Under the pieces are notes generated by a model. It was not told where the DNA came from. It ran no database searches and saw only the letters and a list, made by a program, of their open reading frames with translations. A stretch of 64,000 bases of DNA from Brevibacillus laterosporus (GTDB lineage: Bacteria > Bacillota > Bacilli > Brevibacillales > Brevibacillaceae): assembly GCA_007833815.1 (NCBI GenBank), contig CP033464.1:616501-680500 (forward strand), in the 5' to 3' direction. Positions 10,438 through 18,780 of the stretch are shown here, in pieces. A program made the translations under genes and the position numbers. Each line of letters opens with the position of its first letter. The stretch's first letter is position 1.

Positions 10438-11004
10438 CTAGGTACAGGTCTGTTGATCCACGCGTTCATAAACCGCTCGTGCTCCGCCAATCATTTTTGG
10501 TCTTGTATAGGCCGCAGTGAGATGAGCTGCCCCTATTTGTTTACGGCTGAGTCTTACCGGAACTGCCACGTGTTTAAGATGCATACCAATAAAGGTATCT
10601 CCAATATCAAGACCAGCATGCGCCTTTATATGCTCTACAACAGCCGGTGACTTCATTTGCTGGTAGGCATAAGCAGCCATAGAACCTCCGGCACGCGGTA
10701 CTGGAATAACACTGACTTCTTCCAGTCTATATTGTTGTATCGTAGAACGTTCTACAACAAGTGCACGATTTAAATGCTCACAGCATTGAAAAGCAATCTG
10801 AAAGCTTACTTCATGCTGAGCCTCTGCAATTCCCTTCCAGATAGCGGTAGCCACTTCCTCGCTACCTGCTTTGCCTATATGCTGGCCAATCACTTCGCTC
10901 GTACTGCAACCGATCACCAAAAGTTGGTCAGCATACAGATTTGCTACTTTTACTAATTCCAACACACAATCTCTGATCTCTTGCTGAAGACGAGCAATCT
11001 CCAC
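10438..11004 (-). CDS. ywlG: UPF0340 / TIGR01440 family protein (YwlG-like)
   Basis: This is a conserved protein of 188 residues with no established function. It has the family pattern, including the early GCSTSEVIGQHIGKAGSEEVA segment and the later IGDTFIGMHLKHVAVPVR segment. The GTG start at 11004 follows GGGAGTGA and lies one base after the rpiB stop codon, so it is co-transcribed and probably coupled with rpiB. The neighbourhood (rpiB, glyA) is the same in B. subtilis. No membrane segments or signal peptide are visible. Confidence 0.88.
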   Translation of the reverse strand: MEIARLQQEIRDCVLELVKVANLYADQLLVIGCSTSEVIGQHIGKAGSEEVATAIWKGIAEAQHEVSFQIAFQCCEHLNRALVVERSTIQQYRLEEVSVIPVPRAGGSMAAYAYQQMKSPAVVEHIKAHAGLDIGDTFIGMHLKHVAVPVRLSRKQIGAAHLTAAYTRPKMIGGARAVYERVDQQTCT

Positions 11005-11005
11005 C

Positions 11006-11461
11006 TTACTTCACTCCCGAATATTTCGCCTCAATATCCATCACTTTCTTAACGCGATTCTCGTGGCGGCCACCTTCAAATTCAGTTCCCAACCAAATTT
11101 TTACAATATCAAGCGCTAAGCCAGGCCCAATTACTCGCTCTCCCATAGCTAGCATATTCGTATCATTATGCTCGCGAGTCGCTTTTGCAGAGAACGTATC
11201 ATGAACTAACGCACAACGAATTCCACGCACCTTATTAGCTGCAATGGACATGCCAATGCCTGTCCCACATACTAAAATACCTCTGTCAAACTCTCCAGAA
11301 GCTACTTTTTCTGCAACAGGCAAGGCATAGTCTGGGTAATCAACAGAGGTCTCGCAATTACAACCAAAATCTTCGAACGTAATCTGCATAGATGTTAAAA
11401 GCTTTTTGATCTCTTCTTTTAGATGTAATCCGCCATGATCGGCTGCTAATGCCACTTTCAT
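11006..11461 (-). CDS. rpiB: Ribose 5-phosphate isomerase B (RpiB/LacAB family)
   Basis: The 151-residue enzyme interconverts ribose 5-phosphate and ribulose 5-phosphate in the pentose phosphate pathway. The N-terminal ALAADHGG motif and the catalytic cysteine in GILVCGTGIGMSIAANK are visible. GAGGG is eight bases before the ATG at 11461; the frame is open further upstream but lacks a ribosome binding site. TATAAT lies about 40 bases upstream (near 11495) as a probable -10 with a weak -35. Confidence 0.95.
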   Translation of the reverse strand: MKVALAADHGGLHLKEEIKKLLTSMQITFEDFGCNCETSVDYPDYALPVAEKVASGEFDRGILVCGTGIGMSIAANKVRGIRCALVHDTFSAKATREHNDTNMLAMGERVIGPGLALDIVKIWLGTEFEGGRHENRVKKVMDIEAKYSGVK

Positions 11462-11603
11462 TGTGCAATCCCTCACTTTTGTCGTCATATGATGTATTAT
11501 ACATGATTATCCTAACGAAATACAGTCCAGAAACAACCGACAGCTCGTTTTTACCATGAAACACAAACGTTTTCACATAAATATATATAAATGTTCGTAT
11601 TTT

Positions 11604-11640
11604 AAACAAAGAAGGTCCTGGGAATGTTCCAGCACCTTTT
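11604..11640 (-). terminator. Terminator after ywlE
   Basis: On the minus strand AGGTGCTGG pairs imperfectly with CCAGGACCT and is followed by TCTTTGTTT, directly after the ywlE stop at 11645. Confidence 0.55.
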
Positions 11641-11644
11641 TAAC

Positions 11645-12121
11645 TTATTCCATATCCTGACGATAATCTTTGTTTGTCTCGTCCAGATTCTTTAGTTTTT
11701 CCCGAACAACCTGTAAATCTTCTTCTAATTCTTTTGCTGTAGCACGGTACATCTCCAATGTTCCACCGTAGGGATCTGTGATGTCGCCTTGTTGCCCATA
11801 TGCATACTCTTTTAACGAGTATACCTTTGCTGTCGCTTCTGGAAAATGACTCAGAATGGCTGTTTTATGCCCTTGAGTCATCGTAATGATAAGATCTGCC
11901 TGATTTATCTGGTCACCAGTAATCTGTTGAGAAATGTGCTCATGTGTTAATCCCTTTTCCTCTAACACCTGTTGGGCATGCAAAGAAGCAGGTTGGCCCT
12001 CAAACACAGCAACTCCTGCTGAGGCAATCTCCATTTGTAAATCCCTTACTCGTTGACGGAAAAGAACTTCTGCCATGGGACTTCTGCAAGTATTACCTGT
12101 ACAAACAAATAAAATTCGCAT
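11645..12121 (-). CDS. ywlE: Low-molecular-weight phosphatase, probable protein-arginine phosphatase
   Basis: This is a 158-residue member of the low-molecular-weight protein tyrosine phosphatase fold. The N-terminal P-loop is CTGNTCRSPM with Cys7 as nucleophile and Arg13. The threonine at position 11 is the residue that distinguishes the B. subtilis arginine phosphatase YwlE from tyrosine phosphatases, so it probably removes McsB-made phosphoarginine. The general-acid aspartate is in ITDPYGG. GGAGG lies before the ATG. The neighbours (rpiB, mntP, ywlC) match the B. subtilis ywl region. Confidence 0.92.
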   Translation of the reverse strand: MRILFVCTGNTCRSPMAEVLFRQRVRDLQMEIASAGVAVFEGQPASLHAQQVLEEKGLTHEHISQQITGDQINQADLIITMTQGHKTAILSHFPEATAKVYSLKEYAYGQQGDITDPYGGTLEMYRATAKELEEDLQVVREKLKNLDETNKDYRQDME

Positions 12122-12159
12122 GCTAAGATACCTCCTTTTCTACCAAACTTTTTATATAC

Positions 12160-12720
12160 TTACAAAATAAATTTTAAGCCAAAAATCAATAGTATGACTC
12201 CACCAATAATTTCACTGTATTCACCCAGCCAGCCTCCGACGCTTTTTCCTACCATCAGACCAGCACAAGCCATCAGACCTCCGATGATACCGAACAAGCT
12301 AACTGCTAGCCATTTGTTAACTGCCATCAAACCAAGTGAAAAGCCTACTGATAAGGCATCCAAGCTGACACTAAAGGCAAACAAAATAAGTCCAAGACCT
12401 GTTGTTTTAATTAGACTTCCCTCATTTTCTCCAAAAAAGACGCTCCATAACATATGTACGCCTAAGAGAATCAAGATAGCGCCCCCAATATAAATAGCGA
12501 TATCTCCTACAATGTCAGAGAGATAGGTGCCGATCACAATACCTAACAGAGGCATAGCAATATGAAAAAATCCAATCATTACGCTGATATTCAAAATTTT
12601 ACGTAGCCGTAGTCCCACCATGCCAAGTCCAATACCGAGTGAGAATGCGTCCATTCCCAGTGCGATCGCTATCAGTAGTAATGTTAGAAATTGTCCCCAG
12701 AGATATACCGCAGCTTCCAC
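12160..12720 (-). CDS. mntP: Manganese efflux pump MntP
   Basis: This 186-residue inner membrane protein has six hydrophobic helices in two repeats, each with the conserved aspartate motif (ALGMDAFSLGIGLG and SVSLDALSVGFSLG) of the MntP family, which exports Mn2+. The best start is the GTG at 12720, six bases after GGGGGG; a GTG at 12744 is in frame but has no proper ribosome binding site. The GGGGGG lies in the 3' arm of a perfect ten-base-pair hairpin, so translation is probably controlled. The B. subtilis homologue is ywlD. Confidence 0.9.
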   Translation of the reverse strand: MEAAVYLWGQFLTLLLIAIALGMDAFSLGIGLGMVGLRLRKILNISVMIGFFHIAMPLLGIVIGTYLSDIVGDIAIYIGGAILILLGVHMLWSVFFGENEGSLIKTTGLGLILFAFSVSLDALSVGFSLGLMAVNKWLAVSLFGIIGGLMACAGLMVGKSVGGWLGEYSEIIGGVILLIFGLKFIL

Positions 12721-12726
12721 ACTCTT

Positions 12727-12762
12727 CCCCCCTGTCTTTTTCACCTTATGCGGACAGGGGGG
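12727..12762 (-). promoter_or_regulatory. Hairpin sequestering the mntP ribosome binding site
   Basis: The minus strand reads CCCCCCTGTC, a 16-base loop and GACAGGGGGG, a perfect ten-base-pair stem. The GGGGGG is the only ribosome binding site for mntP, six bases before the GTG. No U-run follows, so it would act on translation. I could not fit the region to the yybP-ykoY manganese riboswitch. Confidence 0.65.
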
Positions 12763-12811
12763 TAAAAATTCTTTTTCTCTACAGGTTGTACATCCTGATT
12801 TTAAAACATTT

Positions 12812-13891
12812 TTAGGCCTTTATGATTCGATGAGATGCTGCTTTTTCTAAGCGATTCATCACGGCTAGTCCAAGACCCTCACGCGGATACGTTTCCGCTA
12901 AAATAAACTGAATTTGCTCCTCATCAAATCGACGCAAATCCGTATACAGATCCTGCGCTACTTCCTCCAATGATGCCAAGGAGCCACATGCAAGAGTTAG
13001 GTTCACCAGGGCATGGTTGTTCCAATAGTCTAGATGTTCCTTCGGTACCATAACCCCTGTTGTTAATCCTTGTTCTTTGGCTTCTATTAAAAGCTCCAGC
13101 ATTTTAGCTTTCACTTCGTCCTCTTGACCCGACACCAACCATAAATCACCTGTAGGTGCATAATGCTTATATTTCATACCGGGCGAAATAGGTTGTTCCT
13201 CTTCCTCCGTTAAAAAGGCCGGATCAATTGCTACCTCTCCGATTACTTGTTGAATTTGTTCCAACGTAATACCACCTGGGCGATGAATCATCGGCGGCTC
13301 CACCGTCATGTCTATTGTCGTAGATTCTACACCTACCCCTGTATTTCCTCCGTCCACGATTCCCGCAATTCGTCCAGTTAAGTCTTCCATGACATGCTGA
13401 GCTGTTGTAGGGCTGGGACGACCAGAACGGTTTGCACTTGGTGCCGCAATGGGAACTTGTGCCTGTTTAATTAATTCTAAAGCGACAGGATGATCTGGCA
13501 TACGTACTCCTACTGTAGGTAATCCGGCCGTTACTTTGGAAGCAATCTCTTCTCTTTTGGGTAAAAACATGGTTAGTGGTCCAGGCCAAAACGCCTCCAT
13601 CAACTGTCTTGCTTTCACAGGGATGTCAGTGGCCACAGCGTCTAGTTGTGTTTTTTCACCAATATGGACGATCAGTGGATTATCACTCGGCCTACCCTTA
13701 GCAACGAAGATTTTTTCCACAGCCTCATCAGATAATGCATTCGCTCCTAGCCCATAAACCGTTTCGGTAGGAAACGCAACTAGCTCTCCTGATTCGACAA
13801 GTCTTGCTGCATCCACAAGATGTGTACAACTTTTTTGGTCTTCCACATTCTTATCCACAAGCCAAACCTTTGTCAGTATATTCTGTTCCAT
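12812..13891 (-). CDS. ywlC: L-threonylcarbamoyladenylate synthase (Sua5/YwlC)
   Basis: The 359-residue enzyme makes threonylcarbamoyl-AMP from threonine, bicarbonate and ATP, the first step of the t6A37 tRNA modification. The N-terminal YrdC domain (about residues 20-210) shows the VAFPTETVYGLGA, KGRPSDNPL and PSANRSGRPSPT motifs. The C-terminal Sua5 domain follows the SPGMKYKHYAP linker. AAAGGG lies eight bases before the ATG at 13891. The promoter region carries a cluster of DnaA boxes. Confidence 0.95.
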   Translation of the reverse strand: MEQNILTKVWLVDKNVEDQKSCTHLVDAARLVESGELVAFPTETVYGLGANALSDEAVEKIFVAKGRPSDNPLIVHIGEKTQLDAVATDIPVKARQLMEAFWPGPLTMFLPKREEIASKVTAGLPTVGVRMPDHPVALELIKQAQVPIAAPSANRSGRPSPTTAQHVMEDLTGRIAGIVDGGNTGVGVESTTIDMTVEPPMIHRPGGITLEQIQQVIGEVAIDPAFLTEEEEQPISPGMKYKHYAPTGDLWLVSGQEDEVKAKMLELLIEAKEQGLTTGVMVPKEHLDYWNNHALVNLTLACGSLASLEEVAQDLYTDLRRFDEEQIQFILAETYPREGLGLAVMNRLEKAASHRIIKA

Positions 13892-13992
13892 CCGATAAAC
13901 CCTTTCTTCTTCGTTATTCATGCTCGCTTTGCTTCCATAGTATATGTTTTTCCTAAAAAGTTTTCAACAGGCTGTGGGTAACCTGTGGATAA
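13851..13992. promoter_or_regulatory. DnaA-box cluster at the ywlC promoter
   Basis: Perfect DnaA boxes (TTATCCACA) lie at 13851-13859 on the plus strand and at 13992-13984 on the minus strand. A one-mismatch box (TTACCCACA) at 13981-13973 sits two bases from the latter, giving an 11-base phase. Looser matches lie near 13810 and 13840. The minus-strand pair is immediately upstream of the ywlC -35 box. DnaA could regulate ywlC here, or the cluster could titrate DnaA. Confidence 0.7.
13939..13967 (-). promoter_or_regulatory. Sigma-A promoter of ywlC
   Basis: TTGAAA (13967-13962) and TATACT (13944-13939) with a 17-base spacer lie 48 bases before the ywlC start. Two DnaA boxes abut the -35 on the upstream side. 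Confidence 0.7.
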
Positions 13993-14020
13993 ACCTATTG
14001 ACTTTTTCGACTTTTCACTT

Positions 14021-14048
14021 AAAAAAAGCCTATCCAAGTGGACAGGCT
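14021..14048 (-). terminator. Terminator after spoIIR
   Basis: On the minus strand AGCCTGTCC pairs with GGATAGGCT across ACTT and is followed by six T residues; it ends the spoIIR message. Confidence 0.88.
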
Positions 14049-14075
14049 GGAGGGGGAGCAAAATTATTTCCCTGA

Positions 14076-14843
14076 TTAAAACCAGGAGCGAAGTTTGTCC
14101 CATATAAAGGAGCGCACTTCCACTTTAGGTGTTTCATTATCAGGCACAATAGCTGCTGTATCAACATTCCCTACTGTCTTTTCCTGTACAATACCTGGAT
14201 CTTTCACGATATTATTATCTGAATTTTCTTTGTTATCATTCTCTTGTGGCTCACTATTTCCCACTATACTTTGTACAGGTTCTACTACTTGTACATCTTC
14301 CTCCACAGTAGTCGTTAAGTTATCCACAGTGTCTTCTTTTTTCACCATTCCATCCCCATTTGATAAATCAATAAAGCATAGGGGAGGGAATAATACACAC
14401 CACCAATTTTGTCCTTCTGCCTTACCAATTCGTACACGTAAAGCTTCATAATCACCAGCTGGATAGATATATGATCCATATTGTTTCGTAGGGAATTCTA
14501 CTCGACCGAAATATACCTCTGCTGGATAGGAATAGCCACGGTCAGCAATTGTCTGATCCACAACTTTTTGAATTTCATTCATGTGATCAGTTACGAGTAA
14601 GCGAGCTTGGTCATAAGTATGGATCTCTTTTATCCATTTGTTCATTTCCGCGATAATCGCATCGCGCACTTCTCGTTTTAGCCATTGGTCCTGTACGGAA
14701 TCGCTGTTTGCCAATATGCGCAATCGAATGGATTCCTGTGGAATTGGACCGTTGTTACGTATATTTGCCGAGGTAATTTGCCCTTCCCAGCTCATTAATG
14801 CGATCGTCAAACCAAATAGGATAAAAAAGAACCGTTTCATCAT
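14076..14843 (-). CDS. spoIIR: Stage II sporulation protein R
   Basis: The 255-residue secreted signalling protein is made in the forespore and triggers SpoIIGA to process pro-sigma-E in the mother cell. A hydrophobic N-terminal signal (about residues 3-22) precedes the SpoIIR core with SIRLRILANSDS, VRDAI and the GDYEALRVRIGKAEGQNWWCVLFPPLCF segment. The ~85-residue C-terminal tail rich in Asp, Glu, Asn and Val is low complexity. GGGGAGAG precedes the ATG at 14843. A sigma-F promoter was expected but I could not identify one with confidence. Confidence 0.94.
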   Translation of the reverse strand: MMKRFFFILFGLTIALMSWEGQITSANIRNNGPIPQESIRLRILANSDSVQDQWLKREVRDAIIAEMNKWIKEIHTYDQARLLVTDHMNEIQKVVDQTIADRGYSYPAEVYFGRVEFPTKQYGSYIYPAGDYEALRVRIGKAEGQNWWCVLFPPLCFIDLSNGDGMVKKEDTVDNLTTTVEEDVQVVEPVQSIVGNSEPQENDNKENSDNNIVKDPGIVQEKTVGNVDTAAIVPDNETPKVEVRSFIWDKLRSWF

Positions 14844-14929
14844 AACCAACTCTCCCCTCATATACTGTCTCTCTAGCAAACAGTATGGACAATAAGAGAA
14901 TGTGATAAACCCGGTTCTTACAACTATTT

Positions 14930-15814
14930 TTAATTGTGTAGTCGATAGCCGACAATAATACGATCTATACCCGCCAAATCAGGATAAATGAATACCTCAT
15001 CAATGGCACCTGAATCTTTCATAAGCTGAGCTACTGTCTCTGCCTGATAGATTCCTACTTCAAAAGCTACCAGGGCAGTCGGCTCTAGCAATAGTGGCAA
15101 GGCTTCACAAATTCTACGATAGAAAATATAGCCGTCCACTCCCCCATCAAGAGCTAAACGTGGTTCGTAACCAAGAACTTCCGTATCCAATTCGTCTACA
15201 TCAGTACTTGGGATGTAGGGTGGGTTAGATATCAAGATGTCCACACGCTCACCTGCTATAAGCATCGGTTCAACCAAATCGCCTTGTAAAAAACGAACTC
15301 TGTCCCGCACACCTAACCGTTCAGCATTTTTCGTAGCAATCGCTATAGCATCCAAAGAAATATCCACAGTCGTTAGTTGCCAGTTTGGTTTTTCCGCTGC
15401 CAACGTCAGCGTGATCGCCCCACTACCCGTTCCAAAATCTACAACGGATAACGTTTGTTCTGTATCCCAGATTCGTTGGGAATGAAGCAGGACCTGCTCA
15501 ATTAATAGCTCTGTCTCTGGACGCGGGATTAGAACGCCTGGAGCTACCATAAAATCTCGTCCGTAAAAATTTTGTTCACCTAAGATGTACTGGATAGGTT
15601 CATGAGTAGCTCTCCGCTCAAGTAGCACTTGAATAGCAGCTACCTCATCAGCACTAATCGGATCAGGCATAGATGCTAAAAAGCTTGCCCGGCTCTTCTT
15701 GAGTACATGACGAATGATTAATTCCGCTTCAAACCGTGGATCTTTCGTACCCGCTTCACCTAAAAAGGAAGAAGCCCAAAGCAGGGCTTCTCTCACGTTA
15801 TTCATTGGATTCAT
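14930..15814 (-). CDS. prmC: Peptide chain release factor N5-glutamine methyltransferase
   Basis: PrmC methylates the glutamine of the GGQ motif in release factors. The catalytic NPPY motif (ILISNPPYIPS) and the SAM-binding VVDFGTGSGAITLTLA segment are visible. An N-terminal helical domain binds RF1. The start is uncertain: ATG codons at 15829, 15814 and 15805 are in frame, none with a strong ribosome binding site. I chose 15814, one base after the prfA stop codon, which implies coupling to prfA, its substrate gene. Confidence 0.92.
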   Translation of the reverse strand: MNPMNNVREALLWASSFLGEAGTKDPRFEAELIIRHVLKKSRASFLASMPDPISADEVAAIQVLLERRATHEPIQYILGEQNFYGRDFMVAPGVLIPRPETELLIEQVLLHSQRIWDTEQTLSVVDFGTGSGAITLTLAAEKPNWQLTTVDISLDAIAIATKNAERLGVRDRVRFLQGDLVEPMLIAGERVDILISNPPYIPSTDVDELDTEVLGYEPRLALDGGVDGYIFYRRICEALPLLLEPTALVAFEVGIYQAETVAQLMKDSGAIDEVFIYPDLAGIDRIIVGYRLHN

Positions 15815-15815
15815 C

Positions 15816-16889
15816 TTATGCGCTGGCATCGTTTTTCATTAGCTCCGTCTGTTCGTGCATAATGAGATTATCAATGATTTCGTCCATTTCTCCATCTAGA
15901 ATAGTTTCTAGACGATGTAGCGTCAAACCGATGCGGTGATCGGTCACACGGCTTTGCGGGAAGTTATAGGTACGAATACGTTCACTACGGTCACCAGTAC
16001 CAACTAAGGATTTACGGTTTGCATCAATTTCAGCATTCGCTTGTTGACGATAGTAATCAGACAGACGAGCCCGCAGAATTTTTAATGCTTTATCCTTATT
16101 GGAATGCTGGGACTTCTCATCCTGACAAGATACCATGATACCCGTCGGTAAGTGAGTAACACGCACCGCGGATTTCGTAGTATTAACCGACTGTCCACCT
16201 GCACCGCTGGAACAGAATGTGTCAATACGAATATCTTTATCGCTAATTTCCACGTCTACTTCTTCGACTTCAGGTAATACAAGAACCGTAGCTGTGGACG
16301 TATGAATACGACCGCCAGACTCCGTAGACGGGATACGCTGTACGCGATGTGCACCGCTCTCAAATTTAAGTTTACTGTAAGCGCCTCGACCATTCACAGC
16401 AAACACAACTTCTTTAAATCCACCAATATCTGTTTCGTTCGCTTCCATCACGTCGATTTTGAAACCATGACGCTCTGCAAAACGAGTGTACATTCGGTAT
16501 AAACTAGAAGCAAACAAAGCCGCTTCATCTCCACCTGCCGCACCACGAATCTCTACAATAACGTTTTTGTCATCGTTCGGATCTTTAGGCAACAGTAAGA
16601 TTTTCAGACGATTTTCCAGCTCTTCCTTACTTTTGGACAGCTCGGAGATTTCCATTTTAACCATCTCACGCATTTCATCATCCAATTTTTCATCAAACAT
16701 AGCCTTCGAATCATCAAGTTGTGTTAGAACAGATTTATATTCACGGTACGCGGTGACCATATCTTCCAAAGAGGATTGTTCTTTGGAGAGTTCACGTAGC
16801 TTTTTTGTATCACTAATTACGTCGGGGTCACACAAAAGGTTTGTAACTTCTTCGTAACGCTCTTCAACAGCAGATAAGCGTTTAAACAT
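15816..16889 (-). CDS. prfA: Peptide chain release factor 1
   Basis: The 357-residue RF1 ends translation at UAA and UAG. The catalytic GGQ lies at residues 231-233 ([13 protein letters not shown]), with the PST stop-codon recognition motif at 187-189. The N-terminal 110 residues are helical. A GGGGTGAG ribosome binding site precedes the ATG. It is followed immediately by prmC, whose product methylates its GGQ glutamine. Confidence 0.98.
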   Translation of the reverse strand: MFKRLSAVEERYEEVTNLLCDPDVISDTKKLRELSKEQSSLEDMVTAYREYKSVLTQLDDSKAMFDEKLDDEMREMVKMEISELSKSKEELENRLKILLLPKDPNDDKNVIVEIRGAAGGDEAALFASSLYRMYTRFAERHGFKIDVMEANETDIGGFKEVVFAVNGRGAYSKLKFESGAHRVQRIPSTESGGRIHTSTATVLVLPEVEEVDVEISDKDIRIDTFCSSGAGGQSVNTTKSAVRVTHLPTGIMVSCQDEKSQHSNKDKALKILRARLSDYYRQQANAEIDANRKSLVGTGDRSERIRTYNFPQSRVTDHRIGLTLHRLETILDGEMDEIIDNLIMHEQTELMKNDASA

Positions 16890-17030
16890 AGCTTCTCACC
16901 CCAATTTTCCCAATTTCCTGTAAGCTTATCGTATAGAAACGTAAAATCAATGCATAACATAAAAAGTATAGTAGATTTTGATATGAAAGTCAAAGAATTT
17001 ACCTTACAACGATATACTTCATAGAAAGAA

Positions 17031-17057
17031 AAACCCGGCTAACTCACCGAGTTTTTA
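17031..17057 (-). terminator. Terminator after the YhcN-like lipoprotein gene
   Basis: On the minus strand AAAACTCGGT pairs with AGCCGGGTTTT across GAGTT, followed by a pyrimidine-rich tail. It lies just after the stop at 17065. Confidence 0.75.
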
Positions 17058-17064
17058 TCCCTTA

Positions 17065-17517
17065 CTATGAATGATATCCATCGTAGGAAGTTACATGAAA
17101 ATCGTAGCGTCCACTTTTTTTATGCAGGGCGTCTATCACATGATGCTCAATTTTTCGAGCTTCGGCAGCTGTCACGTTTCGCTTGAGATCTAGTGTAACA
17201 AACACATCTTTTCCACGGAGAGAGACACGCGCATTCTCTACACCTTGTACTTTTTTCGCTTCTTGTTCCATTTCCTGAAGCAATTGTAGAGATGCTTTCT
17301 GTTCTCCCATCGCTTTATAAGGCTTTTGTTCTTTTTGAACGTGGTGTAGCATCTGCTGTTGTTGCATAGATTGGTGAATGGCTTGCTTCTTTTCTTGCTG
17401 TTGCACTTTGGGCTGAGACGATGACGCACATCCACCTACCAACATCCCTACAGCTACACTACTCACAATCAAGATTTTACTTGAGAATAGGCTTGTACAA
17501 GTCTTGCTGTTTTTCAT
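17065..17517 (-). CDS. YhcN/YlaJ-type sporulation lipoprotein
   Basis: This is a 150-residue predicted lipoprotein. The N-terminal signal ends in a lipobox with LVGGC. A Gln/Lys-rich linker follows, and the C-terminal ~80 residues (VENARVSLRGKDVFVTLDL, then an amphipathic helix) match the YhcN/YlaJ family of spore-associated lipoproteins. The ATG at 17517 follows GGAGG at 11 bases. The family is linked to spore membranes and germination, but the exact role is unknown. It is transcribed alone between tdk and prfA. Confidence 0.75.
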   Translation of the reverse strand: MKNSKTCTSLFSSKILIVSSVAVGMLVGGCASSSQPKVQQQEKKQAIHQSMQQQQMLHHVQKEQKPYKAMGEQKASLQLLQEMEQEAKKVQGVENARVSLRGKDVFVTLDLKRNVTAAEARKIEHHVIDALHKKSGRYDFHVTSYDGYHS

Positions 17518-17602
17518 CAAAAAAGCCACCTCCCGTTTTGCCTAGTGTGTGCAACCACTCCTACACCCATGCAAAAAAGAGATAGCTTTCCTATATACGC
17601 TT

Positions 17603-18211
17603 TTACTTACAACTACCAAATTCAACAGGCAAGGTTTTTGGAAGTCCTGGTGGCTGATAGTAATGCTTACGACAAACGCTACTATAGGTTTCTTCTCCAC
17701 CAATTTGGATCGTTTCCCCTGTATATACTGGTTTACCTTGCTGGAATTTTAAAATATGTGTCGCCTTTTTATTACAGAAAACACATACTGTTTTAATTTC
17801 CTCAATCTTATCCGCTTCACAGAGCAAAGCTTGACTGCCAGGAAATAATTGATTTTTAAAGTCTTTTAAAAGCCCGTACACGATTACAGGGATATGCAAC
17901 TCATCCACAATTCTTGCCAATTGCCTTACATGTTCCTCAGCTAAAAATTGCCCCTCATCTACTAGTACACAGTGAGGTTGCTCTTGCTCTTCTTTTATAA
18001 CCCGATACAGATCAGTGGTATTCTGAATCGGAAATGCCTCTCGTGAAATCCCGACTCTGGACGCTACCATCCCTACACCATAACGGTCATCAATTTCCGG
18101 TGTAAACACCATTACCTTCTTACCGGATTGTTCATAGTTATGTGCTACTGTTAGCAATTGAATAGACTTGGATGCGTTCATTGCACCATATCGAAAATAC
18201 AATTGAGCCAC
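17603..18211 (-). CDS. tdk: Thymidine kinase, Escherichia coli-type
   Basis: The 202-residue enzyme phosphorylates thymidine with ATP. Its sequence resembles the enterobacterial enzyme more than the usual Bacillus one: MAQLYFRYGAMN, TPEIDDRYGVG and HCVLVDEGQF are the matching stretches. The Walker A loop reads GAMNASKS (residues 9-16), with serine where glycine precedes the KS in the E. coli and Bacillus forms. Zinc ligands are probably Cys143, Cys146 and Cys180. The GTG at 18211 has GAGGGAG at eight bases and gives the conserved N-terminus. The position before prfA matches B. subtilis. Confidence 0.92.
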   Translation of the reverse strand: MAQLYFRYGAMNASKSIQLLTVAHNYEQSGKKVMVFTPEIDDRYGVGMVASRVGISREAFPIQNTTDLYRVIKEEQEQPHCVLVDEGQFLAEEHVRQLARIVDELHIPVIVYGLLKDFKNQLFPGSQALLCEADKIEEIKTVCVFCNKKATHILKFQQGKPVYTGETIQIGGEETYSSVCRKHYYQPPGLPKTLPVEFGSCK

Positions 18212-18412
18212 TCCGCATTCTCCCTCTGTCGCCATTCTTTTCTACTTTCCGTTCCAAGCAACTGTAACATCATATCATTTTATATTAAGGATCGCCAATG
18301 GAGATTCACCCAAATAATCGAGATCAGGTGCTAACTCGCGTTATCCCTTATGTTCTACGTTTCTGTTCTGTCATTTTCCACGATTTGTGTCGATAATCTC
18401 TGTAGAAATAAC

Positions 18413-18445
18413 AAGACCAGGTAGAATAAATTCCACCTGGTCTTT
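18413..18445 (-). terminator. Terminator after rpmE
   Basis: On the minus strand AGACCAGGTGGAA pairs with TTCTACCTGGTCT and is followed by TGTTATTTC; it lies directly after the rpmE stop. Confidence 0.8.
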
Positions 18446-18459
18446 GTCTCTTCCTATAA

Positions 18460-18660
18460 TTAGGAAAGATTGTATTTGCGTTTGAAACGATCTACACGGC
18501 CGCCAGCATCGATAAACTTTTGTTTACCAGTGTAAAACGGATGGCAAGCGGAGCAAACTTCTACGCGAAGGACGTCTTTTACAGAGCCGGATTCGAACTC
18601 ATTGCCACATGCGCAAGTTACTTTAACCGTTTTGTAGTTTGGATGAATACCTTGTTTCAT
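18460..18660 (-). CDS. rpmE: Ribosomal protein bL31, zinc-binding form
   Basis: This is a 66-residue 50S subunit protein. The zinc ligands are present as CACG near residue 16 and CSAC near residue 36, so it is the C+ paralogue used when zinc is sufficient. AGAGG precedes the ATG. The last residues, [12 protein letters not shown], are typical. It is transcribed from its own probable promoter. Confidence 0.97.
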   Translation of the reverse strand: MKQGIHPNYKTVKVTCACGNEFESGSVKDVLRVEVCSACHPFYTGKQKFIDAGGRVDRFKRKYNLS

Positions 18661-18724
18661 CTCTATGCACCTCTTTCCGCCCTGAATCGTTTGCCGAATC
18701 AGAGTTATATAAACATATAAAAGA

Positions 18725-18753
18725 ATAGTATCACGTCTATCTTTCTATTGCAA
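18725..18753 (-). promoter_or_regulatory. Candidate promoter of rpmE
   Basis: TTGCAA (18753-18748) and TACTAT (18730-18725) lie 17 bases apart, about 65 bases before rpmE. The match is moderate. Confidence 0.4.
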
Positions 18754-18780
18754 CCTTGCATACCTGATTGGAAAGAAAAT

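Noticed and set aside
11561..11577. Possible cre (CcpA) site ACACAAACGTTTTCACA upstream of rpiB
   Set aside because: Only half of the site fits the TGWAANCGNTNWCA consensus well, with three mismatches in the other half.
12740..12811. Possible yybP-ykoY manganese riboswitch before mntP
   Set aside because: The leader between ywlC and mntP is too short and lacks the conserved internal loops; only the simple stem over the ribosome binding site is present.
13918..14103. 61-codon open frame between spoIIR and ywlC
   Set aside because: It overlaps the spoIIR terminator, the DnaA boxes and the ywlC promoter and has no ribosome binding site.
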